The position numbers were made by a program, and so were the translations under genes. A stretch of DNA of 64,000 nucleotides from NCBI GenBank assembly GCA_023957155.1, contig JAMLHK010000004.1, positions 248,001 to 312,000 on the forward strand. Reading direction: 5' to 3'. This stretch comes from Chitinophagaceae bacterium. GTDB taxonomy: Bacteria; Bacteroidota; Bacteroidia; Chitinophagales; Chitinophagaceae. The first letter of the stretch is position 1; the number at the start of each line of letters is the position of its first letter. Below the pieces are notes generated by a model. The model was not told where the DNA came from. It worked only from the letters and a program-made list of their open reading frames with translations, and did no database searches. Below, piece by piece: positions 1 to 8,475 of the stretch.

Positions 1-1
1 A

Positions 2-409
2 TGTGAAGCTTTAACCATGATTGCAGCCCAGGTCATGGGCAATGATGTAGCCGTTGGTATTGGCGGTGCAACAGGGCATTTTGAGCTGAACGTTTTTAAG
101 CCGGTAATGATCTATAATTTTTTACACAGCGCCCGGCTGATCGGCGATGGATGTGTAAGCTTCAATGATAAATGTGCCGCAGGAATTGAGCCTATTGAAG
201 CAAATATAAAACGGCATGTAGATAACTCGCTGATGCTGGTTACCGCCTTAAACACGAAAATAGGCTATTATAAAGCCGCCGAAATTGCACAAAAGGCACA
301 CCGGGAAGGAACCACGCTAAAAGCTATGGCCGTAAAGCTGGGTTACCTTACACCCGAGCAATTTGACGAATGGGTACAACCCGCTAAAATGGTTGGAGAA
401 ATCAACTGA
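2..409 (+). CDS. fumC: Fumarate hydratase class II, C-terminal part (5' end outside window)
   Basis: This is the last 135 codons of a class II fumarase, the TCA-cycle enzyme that interconverts fumarate and malate in the cytoplasm. The reading frame is open to the left edge of the window, so the N-terminus and the active-site lyase signature are outside. The visible part begins with the family-typical CEALTM stretch followed by QVMGND, then a helix ending in KVG-type sequence (here AKMVGEIN). A strong terminator hairpin follows about 65 bp downstream. Aspartase and argininosuccinate lyase share the fold, but the QVMGND region and the C-terminal FDEWVQP motif fit fumarase best. Confidence 0.93.
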   Translation, partial: CEALTMIAAQVMGNDVAVGIGGATGHFELNVFKPVMIYNFLHSARLIGDGCVSFNDKCAAGIEPIEANIKRHVDNSLMLVTALNTKIGYYKAAEIAQKAHREGTTLKAMAVKLGYLTPEQFDEWVQPAKMVGEIN

Positions 410-473
410 ATACAACAGGTAGTAAGATAACCGGAACGGTATTCCTTTTCGGTAAATAAGCACCAAAAGCAAG

Positions 474-503
474 AAGGCATCTCATTTTTAAGAGATGCCT
501 TTT
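474..503 (+). terminator. Rho-independent terminator after fumC
   Basis: A 10-bp perfect stem (AAGGCATCTC / GAGATGCCTT) with an 8-base loop, followed by TTTT. It lies directly downstream of fumC. Confidence 0.85.
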
Positions 504-797
504 GCTTAAACCAACTACAACATGAGAAAAAAGAAGATGCTGAATATTTTTACCTTCACCAGTTATCCTAAAACGGACATCAGTTAAGATTAGTATTTAA
601 AATACTCAAAATAATAGATACAATTATCAGGAGCGTATTTACCCTTCTGTTATTGACAGCAATCATTAGCGGAAAATTTAAATTACCATTTGTTAAGCTC
701 CTGTTATACCGGAAATTTTTTCTGCAAGATTAACAGAATGAAGCAATTAAGCAGATTGAACTTTTTTTATGAAAAGAGGTGAAAAAAAGCGAAAAAA
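504..797. other. AT-rich intergenic stretch, no gene seen
   Basis: Between the fumC terminator and the promoter-like box at 798 I see no convincing coding sequence or structured repeat. It is AT-rich and has scattered stops in all frames. Confidence 0.5.
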
Positions 798-805
798 TAT
801 TTTTG
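798..805 (+). promoter_or_regulatory. Candidate -7 promoter box (TATTTTTG)
   Basis: An exact match to the Bacteroidota -7 consensus TAnnTTTG. I do not see a well-placed -33 TTTG, so this rests on the -7 box alone. It would start a transcript near 810 that runs to the hairpin at 1009-1038. Confidence 0.35.
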
Positions 806-809
806 TACA

Positions 810-1038
810 TACACCGTTTTAGTCTCACAGTATGATATTCATAAACAGATTTATACTCTTAATCCCTAACCCCTTATCTGCTGCAGGCTTTAAACACCTG
901 CGCCAACTTGTACCCAATGGCTGTACTAATCCTACAGCCGATTAATCCATACCCAGAACAAAGCCCTGCCGATAGATTTCACAACCTCTCAGCAACTTTG
1001 TAAACGATAAAAACCCTTCCTGTGCAGGAAGGGTTTTT
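810..1038 (+). ncRNA. Candidate structured small transcript of unknown type
   Basis: A promoter-like box at 798-805 and a strong terminator at 1009-1038 bracket about 230 bases with no good gene. Two further perfect stems lie inside: GCAGG/CCTGC (883-887 with 897-901) and GGCTGTA/TACAGCC (919-925 with 933-939, 7-base loop). A 37-codon reading frame at 832-945 begins MIFINRFILLIPN and could be translated instead. I cannot assign it to a known RNA family. This is an inference from layout and pairing only. Confidence 0.3.
1009..1038. terminator. Bidirectional terminator hairpin
   Basis: A 13-bp perfect stem (AAAAACCCTTCCT pairing with AGGAAGGGTTTTT) around a short loop, with T-runs on both strands. 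It can end the minus-strand lipoprotein gene to its right and any plus-strand transcript from the left. Confidence 0.85.
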
Positions 1039-1063
1039 ATTTAAACAAATATGATCAATCCGG

Positions 1064-1924
1064 CTACTTACACTGGTACTCAAATTTCGTGTATCCGTTC
1101 ACCAAAGGTAACCCGTCTACCGTGTCTCCGTCCACATGCAGTTCTGTAACATAATGATCTACAGAAAATTTATACCCGCTATACACTGTCTTATACGTAT
1201 GAATTGCATTACCATCAGAATCATATACCGTTACCATAATTTTTTCCGGCAGGTTCTTTGATTTCATTCCCATATTTACGGAAAAAATATAAGGAGCCAG
1301 CTCGTATGAATCCGGTAAAAAGTATAGAAAATTTTTTGCCGGTATTGAAGTATAATACCTGATCTCAGCACTTAATGCCAGTCTTTTATTACCATAACCT
1401 TCATTTACCTTAAGTCCGGTCAGGTTGCCACCGGCCCATTCATACCTGAAAGTGAAAAGAGGGATATCTGCACTTTTTTCCGGCAGGAACCAGCTCTTAC
1501 TATACAGCTGCCCGTCTGTATCATATTGATAGGTATACCGGTACGGTTCCGTATCCTTATCAGATGGATCTTCCAGGGTATTAAATTCTACTACCCGTCC
1601 CCAATCATCCAGTACAAAGAACTCATTTTCATTAACCCTCATTGTATCATGGCTATAGCTAAAAGCAGCCTGGAAGCTTACTGTTCCCGAAGTACTGTCA
1701 TACCACACGATCCCATTTGCCTGATTATTTGCCCCGGTTGAAACATAAAAGGAACCGTACCCGCGACCGGATAAGGAATCAAAAGGTATAACGGCAGCAA
1801 CAGAGCAGTCTTTTCCCCCGGAAGGATCTTCATCAGTTACTTTTTCGTAACTCAGCTCTTTTTTACACCCTGCAAATAAAGCACCCACTGCTAAAAGGGA
1901 GCAAATAAATCGGAGTACATACAT
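1064..1924 (-). CDS. Uncharacterised lipoprotein
   Basis: A 286-residue predicted lipoprotein. The N-terminus has a basic residue, a hydrophobic stretch and the lipobox LFAGC, so Cys20 or so would be lipidated after signal peptidase II cleavage. The rest is beta-rich with many Tyr, Asp and Gly residues and no catalytic motif I recognise. It starts 23 bp after the stop of lspA on the same strand and probably shares its promoter. The transcript ends at the strong hairpin at 1009-1038. Many Bacteroidota genomes encode such family-restricted lipoproteins; the function cannot be inferred. Confidence 0.75.
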   Translation of the reverse strand: MYVLRFICSLLAVGALFAGCKKELSYEKVTDEDPSGGKDCSVAAVIPFDSLSGRGYGSFYVSTGANNQANGIVWYDSTSGTVSFQAAFSYSHDTMRVNENEFFVLDDWGRVVEFNTLEDPSDKDTEPYRYTYQYDTDGQLYSKSWFLPEKSADIPLFTFRYEWAGGNLTGLKVNEGYGNKRLALSAEIRYYTSIPAKNFLYFLPDSYELAPYIFSVNMGMKSKNLPEKIMVTVYDSDGNAIHTYKTVYSGYKFSVDHYVTELHVDGDTVDGLPLVNGYTKFEYQCK

Positions 1925-1947
1925 GTCATTGATTGAATGTACAGTTC

Positions 1948-2625
1948 TTACGATACCTGTACTTCATCATTTACGGTGGTATTGGTCTCTACCGTTGGGT
2001 GTGGCTCTTTCTTTTTGCGTTCAAAAAAACGTTTCTGAAATAATAAGATCGTGATCACGCCAATAGAAATGGAAGCATCGGCTATATTAAAAACGGGTCG
2101 GAAAAATTCAAATTCATCTCCTCCCCAAAAAGGAACCCATTGCGGGAAATGGGCATTCTTAATAATAGGAAAATACAACATATCTACTACTCTGCCGTGC
2201 AGAAAGCCGGCATATCCCTTTTCAGGAAAAATTGCAGATACATAAGGATTATATATATCCCCGCTGTTCTCAAAAATCAGCCCGTAAAACATGCTGTCTA
2301 TCAGGTTACCGATTGCCCCTGCGTAGATCAGGGTTGCACAAATAATAAACCCTTTATGAAAACCTTCTTTAATAATATGGCGGATGTAATACGTACCAAA
2401 TATCACGGCAAAAAGCCTGAATAAAGTAAGAATGATCTTCCCCCAGTCTCCTCCCAGCTTCCAGCCGTACGCCATACCTTCATTTTCAATAAAATGGAGC
2501 AGGAACCATGAACCAATAATTGATTTTTCCTCGCCCAGGTAAAAATTGGTTTTTATCCAAATCTTAAATCCCTGATCTATAACAAGTATGACTAACGTGA
2601 GAAAAATTGCTGATCTAAATTTCAC
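1948..2625 (-). CDS. lspA: Lipoprotein signal peptidase (signal peptidase II)
   Basis: An aspartic protease of the inner membrane that removes signal peptides from prolipoproteins after diacylglyceryl modification. At 225 residues it has the Bacteroidota length, longer than the E. coli enzyme. Visible family motifs are DQGFKIWI near the N-terminus, NEGMAYG, GAIGNLIDSMFYG with the first catalytic Asp, VVDMLYFP, and FNIADASI with the second catalytic Asp. Four hydrophobic segments are apparent. The start used is GTG, 18 bp downstream of a TAGGTTTG promoter box. The next gene in the transcript encodes a lipoprotein that is a plausible substrate. Confidence 0.96.
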   Translation of the reverse strand: MKFRSAIFLTLVILVIDQGFKIWIKTNFYLGEEKSIIGSWFLLHFIENEGMAYGWKLGGDWGKIILTLFRLFAVIFGTYYIRHIIKEGFHKGFIICATLIYAGAIGNLIDSMFYGLIFENSGDIYNPYVSAIFPEKGYAGFLHGRVVDMLYFPIIKNAHFPQWVPFWGGDEFEFFRPVFNIADASISIGVITILLFQKRFFERKKKEPHPTVETNTTVNDEVQVS

Positions 2626-2642
2626 TATCTACAGTTTAAACG

Positions 2643-2650
2643 CAAACCTA
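2643..2650 (-). promoter_or_regulatory. -7 promoter box of lspA (TAGGTTTG)
   Basis: On the minus strand this reads TAGGTTTG, an exact TAnnTTTG match, 18 bp upstream of the lspA GTG start. Confidence 0.6.
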
Positions 2651-2815
2651 CAGGAAAAAGCTGATTTTCCGAACACTACAGGACGGGTAAAGACGTTTAC
2701 TATTTTTCAGCCAGGAAGGAGGCATAAATTAAAAAAGAAAGTTAATTTTATTTGTGACAGACCGGGGTCAGGTGATCCGGTTTGTAAAATGTAGTGTATA
2801 TTTTAATCCGTTCAT

Positions 2816-2823
2816 TATCTTTG
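2816..2823 (+). promoter_or_regulatory. -7 promoter box (TATCTTTG) of the small gene at 2832
   Basis: An exact TAnnTTTG match ending only 8 bp before the ATG at 2832, so the mRNA leader would be only a few bases long. Confidence 0.55.
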
Positions 2824-2831
2824 GGCGATTC

Positions 2832-3182
2832 ATGACAACAAAAAGAACATCATATAAATTAAGGCATCATGCTTCAGCCGTATTTATGATATGTACGCTG
2901 TTATGGCTCACCGTCAGCACGCCCCTGATTTTGGATGCACAGCGGGAACTGAGCAGTAAATGCTCTCCGGGCGCTACTCACCCGGCTGTGGAAGAAAGTA
3001 CCAATCCATTTGCCGGGCTTAATGAAGAAAAGAGCAGTACAAATGCTTTGTCGGAATACCTGCATGAACCTTTAATCGTTTCTGAATTAAACAGTTCCGA
3101 TACCCAACATGGCAGCCATGCCGGTACTGACATTTACATTGCTTATTACGGCGAGCTTATTTCTCCTCCTCCTGAAGTATAA
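2832..3182 (+). CDS. Small predicted exported or membrane-anchored protein, unknown
   Basis: A 116-residue protein. After a basic start (MTTKRTSYKLRHH) comes one hydrophobic segment, about residues 17-36, then a Ser/Asn/Glu-rich polar tail ending SPPPEV. No domain is recognised. I chose the ATG at 2832, not upstream in-frame starts, because a TATCTTTG promoter box ends just before it. It lies upstream of a SulP permease and a carbonic anhydrase in the same direction, separated from them by about 210 bp, so a role in that pathway is possible but only inferred from position. Confidence 0.6.
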   Translation: MTTKRTSYKLRHHASAVFMICTLLWLTVSTPLILDAQRELSSKCSPGATHPAVEESTNPFAGLNEEKSSTNALSEYLHEPLIVSELNSSDTQHGSHAGTDIYIAYYGELISPPPEV

Positions 3183-3394
3183 ACCTTCCCTTTTGTATTA
3201 AAAATTCACTAAATGGCATTGCTTGCTTTTGCATGTTGCATTGATGCACTTGTAAAAGAAAGATAGCTGTGCGTATGTGTTTGTTTTTGTTTCCTTTTTA
3301 TACCAGGTATTGGGAAGCTTAGTACAGGCTTCCTGTCTAAAAAAATTTTACCTCAACAGGATATTCAGATTCTGTTACCTAATTATTATTGATT

Positions 3395-4996
3395 ATGAAA
3401 AATCGTTTTATAGCATATATAAGGACGGCACCCGCTGATCTTGCGTCCTCCGTAGTAGTTTTTTTAGTGGCTTTACCCCTCTGCCTGGGCATAGCCTTAG
3501 GTTCAAATGCTCCTTTGTTCAGCGGTATTATTGCGGGTATTGTCGGCGGCATCGTTATAGGCGCACTAAGTGGTTCGCAATTAAGTGTAAGCGGTCCCGC
3601 AGCCGGCTTAACGGCTATTGTAGCAGGAGCGATCGTGCTGCTTCCTTCATTCGAGGCTTTTCTGCTGTCGGTAGTGATTTGCGGTATCATACAGCTCATA
3701 CTGGGTTACGCGAGGGCAGGTGTTATAGGAGATTATATACCTAAAAGTGTGATCAAAGGTATGCTGGCTGCTATCGGCATCATTTTAATACTAAAACAGG
3801 TGCCGCATCTTATTGGCTACAACAGTAATGTTGAGGGAGGCCGGTCATTTCTGCAGCAGGATACTAATAATACTTTTACAGCTATATCGGGCTTATTTAA
3901 TGCTATTACACCTGTAGCCGCATTAATCGGTGTGGCATGCCTCGCCTTCCAGTTTTTGTGGGGTGGTATGGCAGAAAAGAAAGGTGGCTGGATGAAGCTG
4001 GTTCCTGCCCCACTGCTCGTAGTATTGCTGGGGGTAGGTATCAACGAACTGATCAGGTGGCAAAGCGGAGCTCATGTTTTGGGCCGGGAACAGATGGTTA
4101 ACATTCCTGCCGCCGCTTCGACTAAGGAATTCTTCTCCTTTTTTACTTTTCCTGAATGGAGCCATATATTCAGCCGGCAGGTTTGGATCACCGGTATTAC
4201 ACTGGCCCTCATTGCAAGCCTGGAAACCCTGTTGGGTATAGAAGCCACAGACAACCTGGATCCTTTGAAAAGGATCACTCCTACCAATCGCGAGTTAAAG
4301 GCGCAGGGTGCGGGCAATATCATATCAGGACTGATAGGCGGATTGCCCTTGACCAGCGTTATTGTCCGTTCATCGGCTAACGTGCATGCAGGTGCCAGGA
4401 CAAAAATGTCTACCATCTATCATGGTTTTTTCATTTTGCTCAGCGTAGCTTTTATCCCCGGCATATTAGGTCTCATCCCCTTGTCTGCCCTGGCAGCCAT
4501 ACTGATCTATACCGGATTTAAACTGGCCAGCCCTTCCCTTTTCCGGTCTTTTTACCAGAAAGGATGGGATCAGTTCCTGCCGTTTGTTGCTACTGTAGTT
4601 ATCATTTTATTTACGGATCTCCTGGTAGGTGTGCTGGCTGGGTTAGCCATAGGATTGTTTTTTTCTGCCCGCAGCAATTTCAGAACAGCGGTCTTAATTG
4701 TAAATGACAGCAATAATTATCTCATCCGCCTGAGAAAAGATGTTTCTATCTTAAACAAGCGGGGTATAAAAAGTAAGCTGGCAGCCGTTTCTGAAAACTC
4801 AAGTGTACTGATTGATGCAACGCGTGCCGATTTTGTTGACAGTGATATCGTAGAAATGATAGAGGCTTTTACTCTTGATGCTCACCAAAAAAATATAAAA
4901 GTGGAATTTAAAACCGGTAATCTTAAAAACAATGGAATAGATACCAACGGGGTACGTCCCGGCCGGTATAAAAAAGCAGAAGCATTAGCCGGGTAA
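3395..4996 (+). CDS. SulP (SLC26) family anion permease, probable bicarbonate or sulfate transporter
   Basis: A polytopic inner-membrane transporter of 533 residues. The N-terminal part reads ADLASSVVVFLVALPLCLG, typical of the SulP family, followed by repeated Gly-rich membrane segments (about 10 or more) and the family motif SVSGPAAGLTAIV. The C-terminal part from about residue 440 looks like a short STAS-like regulatory domain with DATRADFVDSDIVEMI. The ATG at 3395 is preferred to the TTG two codons upstream. A beta-carbonic anhydrase follows within 50 bp. In the SulP family this pairing is known and suggests bicarbonate as substrate, but the substrate is inferred from context. Confidence 0.92.
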   Translation: MKNRFIAYIRTAPADLASSVVVFLVALPLCLGIALGSNAPLFSGIIAGIVGGIVIGALSGSQLSVSGPAAGLTAIVAGAIVLLPSFEAFLLSVVICGIIQLILGYARAGVIGDYIPKSVIKGMLAAIGIILILKQVPHLIGYNSNVEGGRSFLQQDTNNTFTAISGLFNAITPVAALIGVACLAFQFLWGGMAEKKGGWMKLVPAPLLVVLLGVGINELIRWQSGAHVLGREQMVNIPAAASTKEFFSFFTFPEWSHIFSRQVWITGITLALIASLETLLGIEATDNLDPLKRITPTNRELKAQGAGNIISGLIGGLPLTSVIVRSSANVHAGARTKMSTIYHGFFILLSVAFIPGILGLIPLSALAAILIYTGFKLASPSLFRSFYQKGWDQFLPFVATVVIILFTDLLVGVLAGLAIGLFFSARSNFRTAVLIVNDSNNYLIRLRKDVSILNKRGIKSKLAAVSENSSVLIDATRADFVDSDIVEMIEAFTLDAHQKNIKVEFKTGNLKNNGIDTNGVRPGRYKKAEALAG

Positions 4997-5039
4997 TAAA
5001 AAGGAATTGCTCTTATTATTCATCTTTAAAAAATTTACA

Positions 5040-5678
5040 GTGAAACCGAACGAAAAATTATTGCTTGAGAATAAAGCGTGGGCAAGTGAAAAGGTCGCAA
5101 TGGACCCTGATTATTTCAACAGGCTGGCAGAAGTACAAACACCACAATTTTTGTGGATAGGCTGCAGCGACAGCCGCGTGCCTGCCAATGAAATTACCGG
5201 TACCCAGCCGGGTGAAATATTTGTGCACCGGAATATTGCCAATATGGTGATCCATACAGATATCAACCTGCTAAGCGTGCTGGACTATGCCGTGAACTTT
5301 TTAAAAGTAAAGCATATTGTGGTTTGTGGTCATTATGGCTGCGGCGGGGTAAAAGCAGCTATTACCAATAGTGATTATAAAGCATTATTGAACATGTGGC
5401 TTCGGGGTCTTAAGGATGTGTATCGTCATAACCGGGAAGAGTTAGACGCTATTGAGGATATGAACGCCAGAGGCGACAGGCTATCGGAGCTGAACGTGAA
5501 AGAGCAGGTAGTAAGGCTATCGGAAACGACCATCATTCAAAACGCGTGGAAAGAGCGGCAGTCGCCCGACCTTCACGGGTGGGTTTACGGGCTGAAAGAC
5601 GGGCTACTTAATCCGCTTATGGAATTAAAGGCCGGTAGCCGGATTGACCCGATATTCAGGTATGATAATCTACAGTAA
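5040..5678 (+). CDS. Beta-class carbonic anhydrase
   Basis: A zinc enzyme interconverting CO2 and bicarbonate. At about 212 residues it has the normal family length. The two signature blocks are visible: CSDSR (zinc Cys plus the Asp-Arg dyad) and HYGCGGV (zinc His and Cys). The helix GEIFVHRNIANMV between them is also typical. I chose the GTG at 5040; a TTG at 5007 would add a hydrophobic stretch not usual in the family. It is the second gene of a likely operon with the SulP permease, which supports CO2/bicarbonate uptake or pH homeostasis as the joint role. A terminator follows. Confidence 0.95.
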   Translation: MKPNEKLLLENKAWASEKVAMDPDYFNRLAEVQTPQFLWIGCSDSRVPANEITGTQPGEIFVHRNIANMVIHTDINLLSVLDYAVNFLKVKHIVVCGHYGCGGVKAAITNSDYKALLNMWLRGLKDVYRHNREELDAIEDMNARGDRLSELNVKEQVVRLSETTIIQNAWKERQSPDLHGWVYGLKDGLLNPLMELKAGSRIDPIFRYDNLQ

Positions 5679-5704
5679 AAAAGAAAAGCACTCCGGGAAA
5701 CAAG

Positions 5705-5733
5705 AGGAGGGCAGATGGTACTGTCCTCCTTTT
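5705..5733 (+). terminator. Terminator after the carbonic anhydrase gene
   Basis: A 10-bp stem (AGGAGGGCAG / CTGTCCTCCT, one G-T pair) with a 6-base loop followed by TTTT. Confidence 0.75.
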
Positions 5734-5744
5734 ATCTTTATATT

Positions 5745-7190
5745 TTAATCATCCCATCTCCAGTCACCGGAGATCTGTAAAGCTTCTTTAAGACCACTTT
5801 GCAGTAATGCCGCTTTCAGCTCATTGTCACTTAAGCGCCGGGCATTGAGGACAGGGGTATCGGCAAGCCCATACAGCAGCATTGCGGTAAAGCGTACGGT
5901 ATTCTTTAATTCTGCTTCGTTAACCAGGCCCAAAACATCGCAGTCTGCATGATAGCAATTGAGCGCTTCACGACTAAGGCTTCCAGACACGCTTCCCGTA
6001 GGAATTCCCCGGAGCATAAAAGGCTGATGATCGCTGTGCAAGCCAAATCCTGAACTGAACGTATTGGTAAAAGAGCTGTCAATCGCTTTTGCCATACTGC
6101 CTATTTCCTTAAAAAGAGCTTCATCTTCAGCGGTAGTAGCCAGGTACCCCTTAGGATTATTTGACATGTCGAGATTAAGCATATACCGGGTATGATCTGC
6201 AGAACCTTTGTTTAAAACATTTTTTACATACGCTTTTGACCCCAGCAACCCCTGTTCTTCTCCCATAAACAAAACAAATTCCACTGTACGCTCAGGCTGC
6301 AGATTCAATGCCTTAAATGCACGGGCAATATCTATTACGGCAAAGGAGCCGATACCATTATCTATCGCACCGGTAGCCAGGTCCCAGCTATCTAAATGTC
6401 CTCCGATGACGATCTTTTCCCCCGATGCCCCTCTACCTTTCATGGTTCCAATTACATTGCGGGCACTTATTTTTCCGGAGAAATTAGTCATATCAATTGT
6501 AGCGGTAGCAGAAGCTTTATCCAGCACTTTCTTTAATTGCATACCATCCTTATTCCCGATGCATATTGCCGGAACGCTAATCAGTCTGCCGTTTACCGAA
6601 GCAGTACCCGTGAGTAAAACATCTCCGGGTACCGAATTAATAAGTATGATCCCTTTGGCACCATAGCGTATGGCCAACGCCGCTTTTTCTGACCGGTGCA
6701 AATTCCGTAGCCCACCCGCCGAACCGGGCAGGATACCCAGCGAAGCCAGCACAATATTCCCTTTAGCCAGGCCCGGATTTTTAAGATAATCTTCCTCCAG
6801 CCCATTGCCCATATCAACAATCTTACCTGAAACAGCTGCTTTAACCGGGGAGTGGGCCAGAGCAACTGCTTTGTATTTTTTGCCGTTGATCACTACGGAT
6901 AATGTCCCCCTGCTCCAGCTTTCGGCTTCAAAGGGCCCATAACGAACATCTAATCCATACGACTTCAGCAGCTCATATACATAGTCCTCGGCCCTGGATC
7001 CCTCGGAAGAGCCTGTTAAGCGATGCCCGATATTTTCCGAAGCTGCCTGCAAATTCTTATAGGCTGCCGAATGTTGCTGCACTTCATCATTAATACGATT
7101 AAATATATCCGCCCAGTCCTGGCGCGACTGCGCGTTGGTCACACTGCTTAATAAAAGACCAGCAAAGAAAGAAATAATCAACCTCACCAT
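5745..7190 (-). CDS. M28 family metallopeptidase, exported
   Basis: A secreted zinc aminopeptidase or carboxypeptidase-like enzyme of about 481 residues. I start it at the ATG giving MVRLIISFFAGLLLSSV, a clear signal peptide ending near NAQS; upstream in-frame sequence lacks a better start. A PA-like insert (about residues 120-250) precedes the M28 core. Zinc-binding motifs are IGGHLDSWD, the acid pair GEEQGLLGS, NLDMSN and, near the end, the last metal His in LHSDHQPF. It probably cleaves peptides in the periplasm or outside the cell. It is 63 bp downstream of the binding-protein gene and may be in the same transcript as guaA. Confidence 0.9.
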   Translation of the reverse strand: MVRLIISFFAGLLLSSVTNAQSRQDWADIFNRINDEVQQHSAAYKNLQAASENIGHRLTGSSEGSRAEDYVYELLKSYGLDVRYGPFEAESWSRGTLSVVINGKKYKAVALAHSPVKAAVSGKIVDMGNGLEEDYLKNPGLAKGNIVLASLGILPGSAGGLRNLHRSEKAALAIRYGAKGIILINSVPGDVLLTGTASVNGRLISVPAICIGNKDGMQLKKVLDKASATATIDMTNFSGKISARNVIGTMKGRGASGEKIVIGGHLDSWDLATGAIDNGIGSFAVIDIARAFKALNLQPERTVEFVLFMGEEQGLLGSKAYVKNVLNKGSADHTRYMLNLDMSNNPKGYLATTAEDEALFKEIGSMAKAIDSSFTNTFSSGFGLHSDHQPFMLRGIPTGSVSGSLSREALNCYHADCDVLGLVNEAELKNTVRFTAMLLYGLADTPVLNARRLSDNELKAALLQSGLKEALQISGDWRWDD

Positions 7191-7253
7191 ATAAATACAA
7201 CTATTACCTGTTAAACCTGTACCTGCCATAAACAACAACCGCACGACTTACGG

Positions 7254-8456
7254 CTAATTTACTTTTGACAGTGTTCCGTTTAATCGTTTTATTATATAAA
7301 TACGTTTATTCTCATAAAAATCGGGCACTGTACTTTGCCTGCTCAGGAAGATCGGCTTAAAATCAAAGCCGGTGAGCAGCCGGTAGTTCATATCAGAAAG
7401 CCGCTCTGTCACCGGGTCCTCCTGGTATTGATCAAGCAAATGAGCAAACAGGTACATCACTTCAAAACCCCGAAAAGCTATTTCTGAAGGATACGTATAC
7501 GTAGCTTTAGCATATTCCTGCGCAAAACGGGAAACCCATACATCTGTTGTTCCGGGATCAAAAAATGTTGAAGAATAAATAACGGGAAGCGTTTTTAATG
7601 CCGGCACATCTAACTCCCGAAACCCTTCCCAGGTAGGCATACCCACCAGGGTCATCTTATACGTGGCCGTCAGCGGCGCAATAGCAGAGATCAGGGCCTT
7701 ACTAAACCGGTCATCAAGGCTGCCACATATAATAAGATTCTCCCTGTCTTTATCTAATGAAGGAGTAATACGCTGAGAAGTAACCTCCGGGGTTAATGTA
7801 ACTTCCCGGATATTTAAAACTGAACCGGAAGAAGCCGCGTTAAGCGACTTAAATATACCCGTTACCCTGTCATCAGCTGAATTTTTACTTCGGAACATAA
7901 CTATATTATTCGCTCCGTGATTACGCAAAACATAATTATACAACGACAGTAAATGAGTATTTAACCGGGAGTTGACGATAACTACATAGGGATTTTCCCG
8001 GATACCCCCGTCATTGGGATAGCTTACGGAAATAAACGGAATTTTTTTCTCCTTTGCGATGGTTGCCAGATCAAGATATTCACTGCCGCTTACTGCACCT
8101 AATAAAAGATCCGTGCTATCCAGTGCGCCACTGTCTGCCAGTTTGTAGATTGAGGTCTTGCTTTTCGTATCATAAACCTGCACCTGAAAATGTAATCCTT
8201 CTTTATCTAATGAATCTAAGGCGAAAGCTATTCCCTGGTAAAAATCCAAGCCCGTTGACATATACCGTGGAATGGACTTCCCGTACCGGTAGTTACCGGA
8301 AACATCATAAGCCGAATCAAGATACATAGGAGCGAAAACCGCGATGCGGGGCGTTTTCATTACTACGTCTCCCGTTGAGTCGTCCTGGGAAATAACCGGA
8401 TTTGCCAGGTACAAAAAGATTATCAAAAAGAGAAAGCCGGCTTTAGTCATGCGCAT
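7254..8456 (-). CDS. Periplasmic-binding-fold (type 1, Leu/Ile/Val-binding-like) exported protein
   Basis: A 400-residue protein with a signal peptide (hydrophobic stretch at about residues 7-20, then ISQDD). The segment RIAVFAPMYLDSAYD and the later pattern LLLGAVSGSEYLDLATIAKEKKIPFISVSYPND match the type 1 periplasmic-binding fold used by ABC-type amino-acid receptors. No ABC transporter genes are nearby. In Bacteroidota such proteins often occur alone and are not proven transport components. The gene starts 19 bp after the guaA stop, so the two are likely co-transcribed. The ligand is unknown. Confidence 0.8.
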   Translation of the reverse strand: MRMTKAGFLFLIIFLYLANPVISQDDSTGDVVMKTPRIAVFAPMYLDSAYDVSGNYRYGKSIPRYMSTGLDFYQGIAFALDSLDKEGLHFQVQVYDTKSKTSIYKLADSGALDSTDLLLGAVSGSEYLDLATIAKEKKIPFISVSYPNDGGIRENPYVVIVNSRLNTHLLSLYNYVLRNHGANNIVMFRSKNSADDRVTGIFKSLNAASSGSVLNIREVTLTPEVTSQRITPSLDKDRENLIICGSLDDRFSKALISAIAPLTATYKMTLVGMPTWEGFRELDVPALKTLPVIYSSTFFDPGTTDVWVSRFAQEYAKATYTYPSEIAFRGFEVMYLFAHLLDQYQEDPVTERLSDMNYRLLTGFDFKPIFLSRQSTVPDFYENKRIYIIKRLNGTLSKVN

Positions 8457-8475
8457 AACTTTATTGTAAGACGTA

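Noticed and set aside
3389-3394. TTG start for the SulP permease
   Set aside because: The ATG two codons later gives the standard N-terminus MKNRF; TTG starts are rare here.
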